Positions 26,587 to 35,166 of a DNA stretch of 64,000 nucleotides are shown piece by piece; position 1 is the stretch's first letter, and the number at the start of each line of letters is the position of its first letter. Source of the stretch: Oscillospiraceae bacterium. GTDB taxonomy: Bacteria; Bacillota; Clostridia; Oscillospirales; CAG-272. The notes under the pieces were generated by a model, which saw only the letters and a list, made by a program, of their open reading frames with translations, was not told the origin of the DNA and did no database searches. The position numbers and the translations under genes are program-made. The stretch is from assembly GCA_015064385.1 (NCBI GenBank), contig SVSI01000003.1, forward strand, positions 116,434 to 180,433, given 5' to 3'.

Positions 26587-26614
26587 AAAAAAGACCGAGA
26601 ATTCTCGGTCTTTT
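26587..26614. terminator. Bidirectional palindromic terminator
   Basis: A perfect 28-base palindrome AAAAAGACCGAGAA/TTCTCGGTCTTTTT between the convergent lipoprotein and RCC1-protein genes. Confidence 0.85.
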
Positions 26615-26629
26615 TGATTTTATTTCAGC

Positions 26630-28972
26630 TTATTTTTCACTCGTAAAGAAATACTCCGGATCGACTTTTTCATTCTTTACGTGATCGGTACTCGGAAGTC
26701 CGCTACCGACGAGAATGAGCTTTCCGCTTTCGGTGACGGCAACGCTCGCGATGTTTCCCGCCTCGGCGTAAATTACCTTTTCGCCCGAAACGATCGAGCC
26801 GTAGTTACCCGAGCCGACTACTCCGCCGCAGGATACTATCGAGCCGTCCGAAAGAATTGCGACCGTGTGCGAGCTTCCTGCAGAGATCGAAAGCACGTCG
26901 CTCCAGGAGGAGACGTCGCACCGTCCGAGCGATCGGCTGCCGACCGCAAGTGCCTTTCCGTCTGCCGTTACGCAAACGCTGTGGAGACTTCCCGCGGAGA
27001 TCATAACAACTCCGCTCCACTGATCGGTCTCGCACTGCGAGGACGCGTTGTTTCCGACTGCCTTTACGCTGCCGTCGCTCAGAAGAATAAGCGAATGGAA
27101 ATCTCCCGCCGCTATCATAACGGCGTTCTTTATATCGGATACCGAGCACTGACCGAAATCGGTGTTACCGAGCGCGCGTACGCTTCCGTCTGCGAGCAGA
27201 GCGAGAGTGTGGTACGCACCGACGTCAATGGCAACGACGTCTCTTAAAAGGGAAACGTCACATTGACCAAAGGAGTTGTCACCAAAGGCAACCACGCTTC
27301 CGTCGGAAAGGAGTATTACCGTGTGATGTGCGCTCGCTTTGACCGAAACTGCGGTCTTTCCGGCGCTTGGGATATAGGTCTCGTTTGAACCGTAGATAAC
27401 CTTTCCCGACGTGCTTATCACAGCGATCTGCTTGTCCAGCGAGACGGGAGTAGCATATACAGACTGCTTGCGCTCAAAGGAAAGATATTTGAAAAGTGTT
27501 CCGAGGTTTTTCTTCAGATACTTGTCGCTGACGTTTGCGGCAATATCGCGCATTACGCTTTCGTCGTCCAGACGGTCTGCAAATTTCACAGCGGCGTCGT
27601 ACTGCTTGTTTTCGAGATAGTAATATACCGCCTCTTTTGCGAGATCGTCGGGCACGCTTTCCTTGTTGGAAAGAAGGGCGAATTCAAACGCTTCGTCGTA
27701 CTTTTTCTCTGCACTGAGAGATTTGACCGCCGCGCTTATGACCTCTTCTTTTTTCGTGTCGATATTTGAGTCAACGGCAAGCTCTATCGCCTCGGAGAAT
27801 TTCTTCTGGGAAACGAGATAGTCTATTTTATTTATAATCACCGTGTTGACCTTTTCGCTGTCACCGAGCATCTTTGCATATTCGAGTGCCTTGTCAAATA
27901 TCTTGTTGCTTATATAGTGCGCGTAACCTACGAGAAGAATGCTTTTTGGGGTATGAGACGGCGAGCTTTCGGCAAATTTGAGTGCGTTGTCGTAATCGTC
28001 TTTTTCAATATAGTATTTTACTGCCGCCTCGGAAATCTCGGGGATTTTATACGATAGATCGGAATTTTCGGACGCGTAAGCAAGTGCTGATGCGAAATCG
28101 TTTTCACTGAGCATAGCATCAAGCTTTGCGAGCTTTTCCTCAAGCGTCTCCACTATCTCCGTGTTTTCCTTATCGCCGTCAAGATCAGGCCCGCTTGGGC
28201 GACCTCCGTATCTACCGTCCGAAAGGAAAAACACGAGGAGAACGGCGAGAAGCAGGGTTGCAACGAAGAAAAGGGAAGCGAATATCGCGATGAACAGATG
28301 GAGTCGTTTCTTCTTGTCGGGTGCGCTTTTTTTGACCGTGGGGCGCACGAGCTTTGAGAAAAACGCGAGCGTTTCGGCGCGGTCGGTCGAGCATTTAGAA
28401 CATTTTACACCGTCGCTTATCTCACCGCAGGTGCATCTCCACACAAGTGAGGAAAGCTCGTCGGGATAATATATCGCACTCTCGTTTATTTTGTCGCAAA
28501 CGTCGTATATTTCTTCCTCGCTCATTCCGACGGATAGGGGAATGGGCTCGTCGGGCTCATCGAAAAAGTCTGCGCGCACGAAGTCGGTTACAACGAGTGC
28601 GGCAGTTCTTATGCATCCGATATAAGCATCGAAGTCGCTGACAGACGAGCTTGGAAGATCTATTTTGGTTTTTATCTCAACCGAGGTACCGGGAGCGATG
28701 CCTCCATCGGAAAATTTGAGAGTTTTGGATATTATTTCGCGTCCTCCGGAAACGATAAGGTCGCCACTGGTATCAAAGCAGCGTATTACCAGCGCGGCGG
28801 ATTCAATATATTCGCCACCGTCCTCGGGCGCGGAGTTTGTAAGTACTATGCCGAGAAAAAGCGAGGAGCTCTCACCGTCTATGTAAAGCTCGGAGCTGTC
28901 AAATGAAAGGGGACAGCGCAGAGCGCTTTTTTTGCCGTGACGGCATATAACTTTATTTTTAGTTTTAGCCAT
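26630..28972 (-). CDS. Membrane-anchored RCC1-repeat protein with zinc ribbon
   Basis: 780 residues, unrecognised as a whole but clearly modular. Residues 1-150 look like a beta-rich cytoplasmic domain. A zinc ribbon follows (about 176-194: CTCGEISDGVKCSKC), then a single membrane helix (about 224-247), a helical repeat region of TPR/SEL type (about 270-460, with recurring EKKYDEAFEFAL-like units) and a C-terminal set of about five RCC1-type beta-propeller repeats of the pattern VVAIDVGAYHTLALLADGSV. The repeats lie outside the cell if the N-terminus is cytoplasmic. Function unknown; a scaffold or surface receptor role is conceivable. Confidence 0.75.
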   Translation of the reverse strand: MAKTKNKVICRHGKKSALRCPLSFDSSELYIDGESSSLFLGIVLTNSAPEDGGEYIESAALVIRCFDTSGDLIVSGGREIISKTLKFSDGGIAPGTSVEIKTKIDLPSSSVSDFDAYIGCIRTAALVVTDFVRADFFDEPDEPIPLSVGMSEEEIYDVCDKINESAIYYPDELSSLVWRCTCGEISDGVKCSKCSTDRAETLAFFSKLVRPTVKKSAPDKKKRLHLFIAIFASLFFVATLLLAVLLVFFLSDGRYGGRPSGPDLDGDKENTEIVETLEEKLAKLDAMLSENDFASALAYASENSDLSYKIPEISEAAVKYYIEKDDYDNALKFAESSPSHTPKSILLVGYAHYISNKIFDKALEYAKMLGDSEKVNTVIINKIDYLVSQKKFSEAIELAVDSNIDTKKEEVISAAVKSLSAEKKYDEAFEFALLSNKESVPDDLAKEAVYYYLENKQYDAAVKFADRLDDESVMRDIAANVSDKYLKKNLGTLFKYLSFERKQSVYATPVSLDKQIAVISTSGKVIYGSNETYIPSAGKTAVSVKASAHHTVILLSDGSVVAFGDNSFGQCDVSLLRDVVAIDVGAYHTLALLADGSVRALGNTDFGQCSVSDIKNAVMIAAGDFHSLILLSDGSVKAVGNNASSQCETDQWSGVVMISAGSLHSVCVTADGKALAVGSRSLGRCDVSSWSDVLSISAGSSHTVAILSDGSIVSCGGVVGSGNYGSIVSGEKVIYAEAGNIASVAVTESGKLILVGSGLPSTDHVKNEKVDPEYFFTSEK

Positions 28973-29012
28973 TAGGTAAAATCCTTTCGAGTACCGTACG
29001 TGCGAGTGCAGC

Positions 29013-29843
29013 TTATTCCCACACGCTGTACGTTATAGCAGAATAGTCGATAACGGTAGGCAGATATGACGAGCTGTCCGCATCTGCAAAGCAGTCCGTC
29101 TCCGCGATTCTGATAAGAGAATTGTCTGCGAGTATCTTTGCTATTTTTCCGATAGTCTGATTCGGGGTGCCCTCGTTTTCGTAAACGGGGATGCTTTCGC
29201 TTTGGCTCTCGCCCTTTTTGGTGATTTTGAGAGTTAAAGCTCCGCCGTTTGAGTGGTCTTCGCCGCAGGAGCATGCCTCACAGGTGTGAGCCGCTTCAAC
29301 GCTCAAGACGTATTCGTAGCTCTCGTATATCTCTTTTGCGGCTCTGAAGAGCTTTAATGCGGTATCGTACTGCACGGCAATGCAAGTATCCTCATCACAT
29401 TTTACGCTTGAGTCGAATATGAGTATGTATTTTCTCAGATCAACGAGCTTTGAGACCTTACCCGTTGAATCATCACTTTTCCACGCAAATTCTCCGAAAA
29501 AGCGTGCGTTTTGATCAACGAGCGAGGATGCACTGCAGTAGCCCAGCATATTTCCCGTTTTGTTGTATATCCTGAAAACGCCGTTTTCCGCATCCTCTGC
29601 GTAAACCACGTCACCGAATTTTTTCGTTCCGAGAGGGGCACCCTCGAAGCTTTCGTTTCTGTAATAATTCATTTTTTCGGTGCATACCTTCATAGTCACT
29701 CTCAGTGCCTTCGGCGCAGGAGCTTCAAATGAATCTGCGATCGCTGTGTCCTCGCGTAGCTCGACCGTCTTTGCAAGCACGGACGTAAATAAAAGTATGC
29801 ATACAAGAAGCGTCAGTAAAATACTTATGGCTCTTCTTTTCAT
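29013..29843 (-). CDS. Secreted SH3-like / degenerate M15 peptidase-like protein
   Basis: 276 residues with a signal peptide (MKRRAISILLTLLVCILLFT, cleavage after SVLA). Mid-part (about 55-105) resembles a bacterial SH3 fold. The C-terminal half resembles D-Ala-D-Ala dipeptidases (M15, VanX-like): VDLRKYI, a QYDTALKLFRAAKEI helix, and DHSNGGALTLKI. That last string aligns with the metal-binding SxHxxGxAxD, but the Asp is Thr, and the C-terminal Glu-x-x-His part is not seen. It may therefore bind, not cut, cell-wall peptides. The start is chosen by AAGGAG just before Met; an upstream Met lacks one. The family call is an inference from short motifs. Confidence 0.5.
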   Translation of the reverse strand: MKRRAISILLTLLVCILLFTSVLAKTVELREDTAIADSFEAPAPKALRVTMKVCTEKMNYYRNESFEGAPLGTKKFGDVVYAEDAENGVFRIYNKTGNMLGYCSASSLVDQNARFFGEFAWKSDDSTGKVSKLVDLRKYILIFDSSVKCDEDTCIAVQYDTALKLFRAAKEIYESYEYVLSVEAAHTCEACSCGEDHSNGGALTLKITKKGESQSESIPVYENEGTPNQTIGKIAKILADNSLIRIAETDCFADADSSSYLPTVIDYSAITYSVWE

Positions 29844-29881
29844 AAAAAATCTCCTTAACAAGTATTATAAGTCAGAAAAGA

Positions 29882-30610
29882 TCAAAGAGCTTTCTGCTTG
29901 CTTTCCATTTCGGTGAGAAGAGGAAGATCATCTTTGGAAAACATCAGATATTCGGCGTTCGCCTTTTCGTAGGACGCTATTGAAATGAAATATCCGTCTA
30001 TTTCAATAGACTTTATAAACGCTTCTTTTCCTCCGATGCTCGATATTGCCTTGTCGCCGTTTATTGCAAACGAGAGCATTGAGGTGCGAAGTCCCTTGCC
30101 CGTGAGCTTGACGTAGCTTTCCTTTTTCGTCCAAAGCGAGAGAAGCTCGCGTTTGTCTTGCGGCTCGCCGTCAAGCGCAGTGACCACCTTGCGCTTAAAA
30201 TCGTTTGATATATAGTAATCGGTCTCGAGAACGTCCACGCTGACCGGAATGTTTGCGATAACGCAAACTGCCATTGATCCCGAGTGCGAAATATTCATAT
30301 AAACGCCCTCGTTTTCGGTGAGGTAGGGCTTGCCCCACTCGTCGTAAGCGTATTTCGGAGGATAAAACGGCAGAGAAAGACCTGCCAGAGCAAAGCAGAG
30401 TGCTATTTCCGAGCAAAAGGACAGCTTTTTGTCACTCATGTGCGCGTAACGAATGATCTTTTTCATTCGTGCGGGGCTTATAAAATCCTTATACGCTTCA
30501 AGTGCTTCGCCGAGATCGATACCGTCTGTGCTTACCGTAAAAACTCGCACTGTGGGAAGTGACGGATCGGGCATAAGATCACTGTCGATGTCAATAAATT
30601 TCTTTGGCAT
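29882..30610 (-). CDS. 4'-phosphopantetheinyl transferase (Sfp type)
   Basis: Transfers the phosphopantetheine arm of CoA to a carrier-protein serine. In 242 residues the Sfp-family elements are MNISHSG (near residue 103), SVDVLETD with the Mg-binding Asp and Glu, and WTKKESYVKLTGKGLR. It groups by length and motifs with Sfp rather than the shorter AcpS. No polyketide or peptide synthetase lies in this window, so its partner is elsewhere; it may serve the fatty-acid carrier. GGAGGAG ribosome site. Confidence 0.88.
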   Translation of the reverse strand: MPKKFIDIDSDLMPDPSLPTVRVFTVSTDGIDLGEALEAYKDFISPARMKKIIRYAHMSDKKLSFCSEIALCFALAGLSLPFYPPKYAYDEWGKPYLTENEGVYMNISHSGSMAVCVIANIPVSVDVLETDYYISNDFKRKVVTALDGEPQDKRELLSLWTKKESYVKLTGKGLRTSMLSFAINGDKAISSIGGKEAFIKSIEIDGYFISIASYEKANAEYLMFSKDDLPLLTEMESKQKAL

Positions 30611-30709
30611 TTTTCTCCTCCTGACCTTAATTTATTCTTTTATTACAGTTTATCATACAAAGCAGTTAAAAGCAATACTTTTTTTGAAAAATAACTGCGC
30701 TTTTATATG

Positions 30710-30748
30710 AATAAAAAAGCGGAGCTTCCGCTTTTTGGAAGCTCCGCT
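30710..30748 (-). terminator. Terminator of the paaK-ACT transcript
   Basis: Minus strand stem AGCGGAGCTTCC/GGAAGCTCCGCT with an AAAAAGC loop, then TTTTTT. It follows the ACT gene stop by about 12 bases. Confidence 0.85.
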
Positions 30749-30760
30749 ACGGTATTTTGC

Positions 30761-31192
30761 TTATATAGCGTCTATATCGCTTTCGCTTAAAAGCTTTACG
30801 CCGTTAGCGGCAAGAAGCTTTTCTGCCTTCTCGTTGTCGTCTGCGCGGATAACTACGCAGGCGTCTTTGGTGGACGAAAGAACGAACGCGTAAAGATATT
30901 CGATGTTTACGCCGTTTTCTCCGAGAATGGAAGCTACCTTCGAAAGTCCGCCGGGGGTGTCGTCAACCGATACGGCAACCACAGGATTTACCTTTGCGAT
31001 ATATCCCGCCTCGTAAAGAGTTACGATAAGCTCCTCGGAGTGGGATGCAAGGATTCGAAGGATACCGTAATCGGATGAATCTGCAAGAGAAAGTGCGCGC
31101 ATATCTATCTTGTTTTCAGCAAGAAGAGCGGTAAGCTTCGAGAGCTTGCCGGGTGTGTTATCTACGAAAATAGAGATCTGTTTTACTGCCAT
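30761..31192 (-). CDS. Tandem ACT-domain protein
   Basis: 143 residues made of two ACT domains (ISIFVDNTPGKLSKLTALLA and VAVSVDDTPGGLSKVASILG, each the beta-alpha-beta entry with the conserved Asp/Gly pair). ACT domains bind amino acids or related ligands. The gene follows phenylacetate-CoA ligase by 25 bases, an arrangement common in Clostridia and archaea, often with indolepyruvate oxidoreductase. It probably senses an aromatic amino acid or regulates the ligase. No iorAB genes are here. Confidence 0.85.
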   Translation of the reverse strand: MAVKQISIFVDNTPGKLSKLTALLAENKIDMRALSLADSSDYGILRILASHSEELIVTLYEAGYIAKVNPVVAVSVDDTPGGLSKVASILGENGVNIEYLYAFVLSSTKDACVVIRADDNEKAEKLLAANGVKLLSESDIDAI

Positions 31193-31217
31193 AATAATTC
31201 TTCCTTTCTCCCTGTTA

Positions 31218-32525
31218 TCAGTCGTGAAGTTTTCTTTTATCTATAACTCTGACTGCCTTGCCCTCGCTTCTCGTGATCGTTTTGGGAGCAACGAGATGCA
31301 CCTTGGGCGTGATGCCGAGCATAGTGGTGATAGCAGAAGCGAGCTTCTTTTCGTGAGAAGCGATGTCGCGAATGGTATCGGAGAACTGCTCGGGCGAGAG
31401 CTCTACGTTGATATCAAGCGTATCGGTGTGATTCTGGCGGTCAACTATTATCTGGTAGTTGGGGGTATATCCCTCATTAAGAAGAACGGTCTCGATCTGC
31501 GAGGGGAATACGTTTACACCGCGAATTATCATCATATCGTCGCTTCTTCCCATGGGCTTTGTCATCTTGATAAGAGTTCTTCCGCAAGAGCACTTTTTAC
31601 GCGAGAGAACGCAGATATCCTTGGTACGGTAGCGAAGCAGGGGAAACGCCTCCTTGGTGATTGAGGTGAATACCAGCTCACCTTTTTCGCCGTCGGGAAG
31701 GACCTCTCCCGTCTCGGGGTTGATTATCTCGGGAATGAAGTTGTCCTCGTTGATGTGCATTCCGCTTTGCTCACAGCATTCGAATGCTACGCCGGGACCG
31801 GACGTCTCGGTGAGTCCGTAAATATCATATGCCTTGATTCCGAGCAGATTTTCTATCTCGCGTCTCATCTCCTCGGTCCAGGGCTCTGCGCCGAAGATAC
31901 CTGCGCGAAGCTTATTGTCCTCGGGTCTGTATCCCTTTTCCTTGAGCGATTCGCCTATGTATGCGGCGTAAGAGGGTGTGCAGCAGAGAATGGTTGCACC
32001 GAGGTCCATCATAAACTGGATCTGTCTGTCGGTGTTACCGGACGACATCGGCAGGGTAAGACAGCCGACCTTGTGGCTGCCGCCGTTAAGACCGGGACCA
32101 CCGGTGAAAAGTCCGTATCCGTAGCAGACCTGACAAACGTCCTCGTTCGTGCCACCGACGGCAACGATAGCTCTTGCACAGCAGTCCTCCCAAAGGTCAA
32201 TATCGTGCTGGGTGTAGAAGGCAACTACTCGCTTACCCGTCGTTCCCGATGTGGACTGTATTCTTACACACTCGGAAAGGGGCTTTGCGAGCATTCCGTA
32301 GGGATATGCCTCGCGAAGGTCGTCTTTAGTGATAAAGGGAAGCTTGTGAAGATCTTCAATGCCCTTTATGTCTTCGGGCTTGACGCCCTTTTTGTCCATA
32401 AGATCTTTGTAGTAGGGTACGTTTTCGCAAACGTGTTTTACCTGTTTTACGAGCCGCTCGGATTGCAGAGCGCGCATCTCCGAAAGCTCCATCGTTTCAA
32501 TTTTTTCGTTCCAATATCTGTTCAT
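31218..32525 (-). CDS. paaK: Phenylacetate-CoA ligase family protein
   Basis: AMP-forming ligase that activates phenylacetate or a related aryl acid with CoA. The 435 residues contain the P-loop-like STSGTTGKR, YGLTETSGPG, the RYRTKD region and MGRSDDMMIIRGVNVFPSQIE near the C-terminus. Start is the Met followed by NRYWNEK, with AAGGAA upstream; an earlier in-frame Met would add 25 atypical residues. In anaerobes such enzymes act on aryl acids from aromatic amino-acid fermentation. A consensus promoter lies about 165 bases upstream, leaving a long leader with a palindrome. Confidence 0.9.
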   Translation of the reverse strand: MNRYWNEKIETMELSEMRALQSERLVKQVKHVCENVPYYKDLMDKKGVKPEDIKGIEDLHKLPFITKDDLREAYPYGMLAKPLSECVRIQSTSGTTGKRVVAFYTQHDIDLWEDCCARAIVAVGGTNEDVCQVCYGYGLFTGGPGLNGGSHKVGCLTLPMSSGNTDRQIQFMMDLGATILCCTPSYAAYIGESLKEKGYRPEDNKLRAGIFGAEPWTEEMRREIENLLGIKAYDIYGLTETSGPGVAFECCEQSGMHINEDNFIPEIINPETGEVLPDGEKGELVFTSITKEAFPLLRYRTKDICVLSRKKCSCGRTLIKMTKPMGRSDDMMIIRGVNVFPSQIETVLLNEGYTPNYQIIVDRQNHTDTLDINVELSPEQFSDTIRDIASHEKKLASAITTMLGITPKVHLVAPKTITRSEGKAVRVIDKRKLHD

Positions 32526-32590
32526 TTTTGAAATTTCCTTTTCTTGACTTTTTTGTCCGAGAGATTCCCGTACGGATTCGGATGGTTTTA

Positions 32591-32606
32591 TATCCCGCAC
32601 GGGATA
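32591..32606. promoter_or_regulatory. Palindrome in the paaK leader
   Basis: TATCCCG-CA-CGGGATA, 7-bp arms around two bases, lies about 65 bases before paaK and downstream of its promoter. It could be an operator or a leader hairpin. Confidence 0.4.
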
Positions 32607-32688
32607 ATAAATCGTCTGTCAAGAGGTATGGGGTAACGTGATCCACACATAACAAAAGATTTCGCCTTTCTGAAAATATCTAAGATAC

Positions 32689-32717
32689 ATTGTAGCACGC
32701 TGAAGTGTGTTTGTCAA
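32689..32717 (-). promoter_or_regulatory. Sigma-A promoter of paaK-ACT
   Basis: Minus strand TTGACA (32717-32712), 17 bases, TACAAT (32694-32689). The leader to paaK is about 155 bases. Confidence 0.8.
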
Positions 32718-32777
32718 TGCCGAAGGGAGAGGTAGAGCGGGTAAAACGAATTATTTTTCACAAAATCCAAAAAACTA

Positions 32778-32806
32778 TTGATAAACAAAACCCGGTATGT
32801 TATACT
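32778..32806 (+). promoter_or_regulatory. Sigma-A promoter of uidA
   Basis: TTGATA (32778-32783), 17 bases, TATACT (32801-32806) preceded by TGT (extended -10). The gap 32526-32838 (313 bases) holds this, the divergent paaK promoter and the palindrome; nothing else is seen. Confidence 0.72.
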
Positions 32807-32838
32807 TTATATAACGAACCGCTCGAAAGGAGAACAAA

Positions 32839-34503
32839 ATGTTATATCCGCAACTCAACAAATACAGAGATCTTTACAACCTTAACGGAATATGGAATTT
32901 CAAAACCGTTTGCGAGGACTACGTCCCGACGGAAAAGGCAAAAGACACCTCTCTTATGGCAGTCCCCGCAAGCTATAACGATATAGTTACCTCCAAAGAG
33001 ATAAGAGACCACGTCGGCAAGGTGCTTTACGAGACAGAGTTTTCTCTCCCCGTTTGCTCTGATAAGGTATATCATCTTCGCATCGGTGCCACCAGCCATC
33101 AGTGCGATATTTACCTCAACGGAATATTCGTTTGTCACGGAGTAAACGGATTTCTTCCGATAGATACCGAGCTTTGTGATATTCGTGAGAATAACCGCCT
33201 TTCGGTAGTCATAGATAACAGACTCACCTTTCAGACGCTCCCCGTCGGAAAGCTTGTGAACGGCAAGCAGGTAATAAATCACGATTTCTATAATTTCACG
33301 GGTATCCACCGCGATACGCTGATATATACCACCCCTAAAAACTACATACACGATATTGAGATAAAAACGGTAGTCGGTGGCGACTACTCGAAAATTTCGG
33401 TAATTACCGATGCGGAAAACGCACTCTTTACCGTAACGGACAGAGAGGGCAAAGTAGTTGCAAAGAGCCGTGAGACGACCTTCAAAATAGAAGAGCCGAT
33501 CCTTTGGGATACCGAAAATCCATATCTTTACACGCTTACGGTCGAGACCGAGTGCGATAAGTACAGCGAGAGATTCGGTATCAGAAAGGTTGAAGCAACG
33601 GGAGACAGTCTCCTTCTTAACGGAAAGCCGCTTTATCTCAAGGGCTTTGGTATGCACGAGGACTTCTTCGTTCTCGGAAAGGGAAGCAGCTCGGCTGTCA
33701 ATATCCGCAACTTTGAGCTTCTTAAATGGATAGGCGCAAACTCTATAAGAACGAGCCACTATCCGTACAGCGAGGAGATAATGTCTCTTGCCGATCAGTA
33801 CGGAATAATGGTGATCGACGAGGTCCCCGCAGTCGGAATGGGCTGGTGGAACGATACCTTTACAGAGGACAGAGTAAACGATACCACCAAAGAGCTGCAC
33901 AAGGATCTTCTCACTCAGCTCGTTGCAAGAGACAAAAATCACCCCTCGGTAATTATGTACTCGGTAGCAAACGAGGCGGCAACGCACGAGGAAAGATCGA
34001 GAGCGTATTTTGCCGACGTAGTCGCGCACACTCGCACGCTCACCGACCTTCCCATTACCATAATAGAGTTCACCAAGGCAGTTGATTCGCTCGTCGGCGA
34101 TCTCGTTGACGTTATAGGAATAAACCGCTACTACGCTTGGTACGAGGAGCACGGAGATCTTTCCACGATCAGCGGAAAAATGACCTCCGAGATCGGCAGA
34201 TGGCGCGCTAAATACTCAAAGCCCGTATTTGTTGCAGAGTTCGGCGCGGACACCATCGAGGGACTCCACTCGCTTCCGAGCGAAAGCTTTTCCGAGGAAT
34301 TCCAGATGGAGCATCTCAGCGAAAACTGCAAGGCGTTCGATATGTGCGAGGGCGTTATAGGCGAGCACGTCTGGAACTTCGCCGATTTCAAGACTAAGCA
34401 GGGACTTACCCGCATAAGAGGAAACCGCAAGGGAGTCTTCACCAAGGAAAGACAGCCCAAGCTCGCGGCACATTTTCTGCGCGAGAGATGGACTAAAAAA
34501 TAA
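32839..34503 (+). CDS. uidA: Beta-glucuronidase (GH2)
   Basis: Glycoside hydrolase family 2 enzyme releasing glucuronic acid. Domains: sugar-binding jelly roll (1-150), immunoglobulin-like (about 160-240), TIM barrel. The catalytic acid/base is Glu379 in SVANEA, the nucleophile Glu467 in VAEFGAD. The C-terminal GNRKGVF contains Asn529-x-Lys531, the N-x-K pair known to recognise the glucuronate carboxylate, which separates it from beta-galactosidases. At 554 residues it is slightly shorter than E. coli GusA and lacks an evident long active-site loop. No signal peptide, so cytoplasmic. No transporter or uxa gene nearby. Confidence 0.92.
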   Translation: MLYPQLNKYRDLYNLNGIWNFKTVCEDYVPTEKAKDTSLMAVPASYNDIVTSKEIRDHVGKVLYETEFSLPVCSDKVYHLRIGATSHQCDIYLNGIFVCHGVNGFLPIDTELCDIRENNRLSVVIDNRLTFQTLPVGKLVNGKQVINHDFYNFTGIHRDTLIYTTPKNYIHDIEIKTVVGGDYSKISVITDAENALFTVTDREGKVVAKSRETTFKIEEPILWDTENPYLYTLTVETECDKYSERFGIRKVEATGDSLLLNGKPLYLKGFGMHEDFFVLGKGSSSAVNIRNFELLKWIGANSIRTSHYPYSEEIMSLADQYGIMVIDEVPAVGMGWWNDTFTEDRVNDTTKELHKDLLTQLVARDKNHPSVIMYSVANEAATHEERSRAYFADVVAHTRTLTDLPITIIEFTKAVDSLVGDLVDVIGINRYYAWYEEHGDLSTISGKMTSEIGRWRAKYSKPVFVAEFGADTIEGLHSLPSESFSEEFQMEHLSENCKAFDMCEGVIGEHVWNFADFKTKQGLTRIRGNRKGVFTKERQPKLAAHFLRERWTKK

Positions 34504-34524
34504 AAACGGATAAGGTAAGATAAA

Positions 34525-35151
34525 ATGTCAGAAGTAAAAAGAGGAAGATTTATAGTATTCGAGGGGCTGGACGGAAGCGGCAAGGGTACGCAGATACGCC
34601 TTCTCGAGAAAAAGCTGCAGGCAGAGGGCAGATCGGTAGTGATCACGGCAGAGCCGACCGAGACCACCGTGGGCGGAATAATAAGAGACGCTCTCGCGGG
34701 CGATCCGAAGCGTTCTCCGAGCGAGCTTGCCGCACTCTTTATGACCGATAGAGTACGTCACTGCGCAGATCCCAAAAAGGGAATCAAGGCGATGCTTGAC
34801 TCGGGCAAGGACGTTATATGCGACAGATACTATTTCTCGTCGTTTGCATACCAGGGAATAGATACCGATCTTGACTGGGTGATGCACTCAAATCTTGATT
34901 GTCCCGAGATACTCACGCCCGACGTTTGCATTTTTCTGGACGTTGATCCCGACACCTGTATGGAGCGTATCGACTCTGCACGCGCCTTTACCGAAATATA
35001 CGAAAAGGCGGACACCTTAAAGCGTATAAGAGCAAGATTTTTCGAGGTGTTTGATAAGCTTCGCGACAAAGAAAACATAAAAATAGTTAACGCAATAGGC
35101 GACGTGAATTCGATCGCTCTTGAAATAGGTGATATCGTTGACGCTCTTTGA
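34525..35151 (+). CDS. tmk: Thymidylate kinase
   Basis: Phosphorylates dTMP to dTDP. In 208 residues: P-loop FEGLDGSGKGTQ (about 10-21), the DRY motif CDRYYFSSFAYQG (about 99-111), and a lid region near 145. Normal length. It lies 21 bases after uidA, probably a chance readthrough arrangement, and 15 bases before the next gene. Confidence 0.95.
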   Translation: MSEVKRGRFIVFEGLDGSGKGTQIRLLEKKLQAEGRSVVITAEPTETTVGGIIRDALAGDPKRSPSELAALFMTDRVRHCADPKKGIKAMLDSGKDVICDRYYFSSFAYQGIDTDLDWVMHSNLDCPEILTPDVCIFLDVDPDTCMERIDSARAFTEIYEKADTLKRIRARFFEVFDKLRDKENIKIVNAIGDVNSIALEIGDIVDAL

Positions 35152-35166
35152 TCGAAAAGGAAACGT

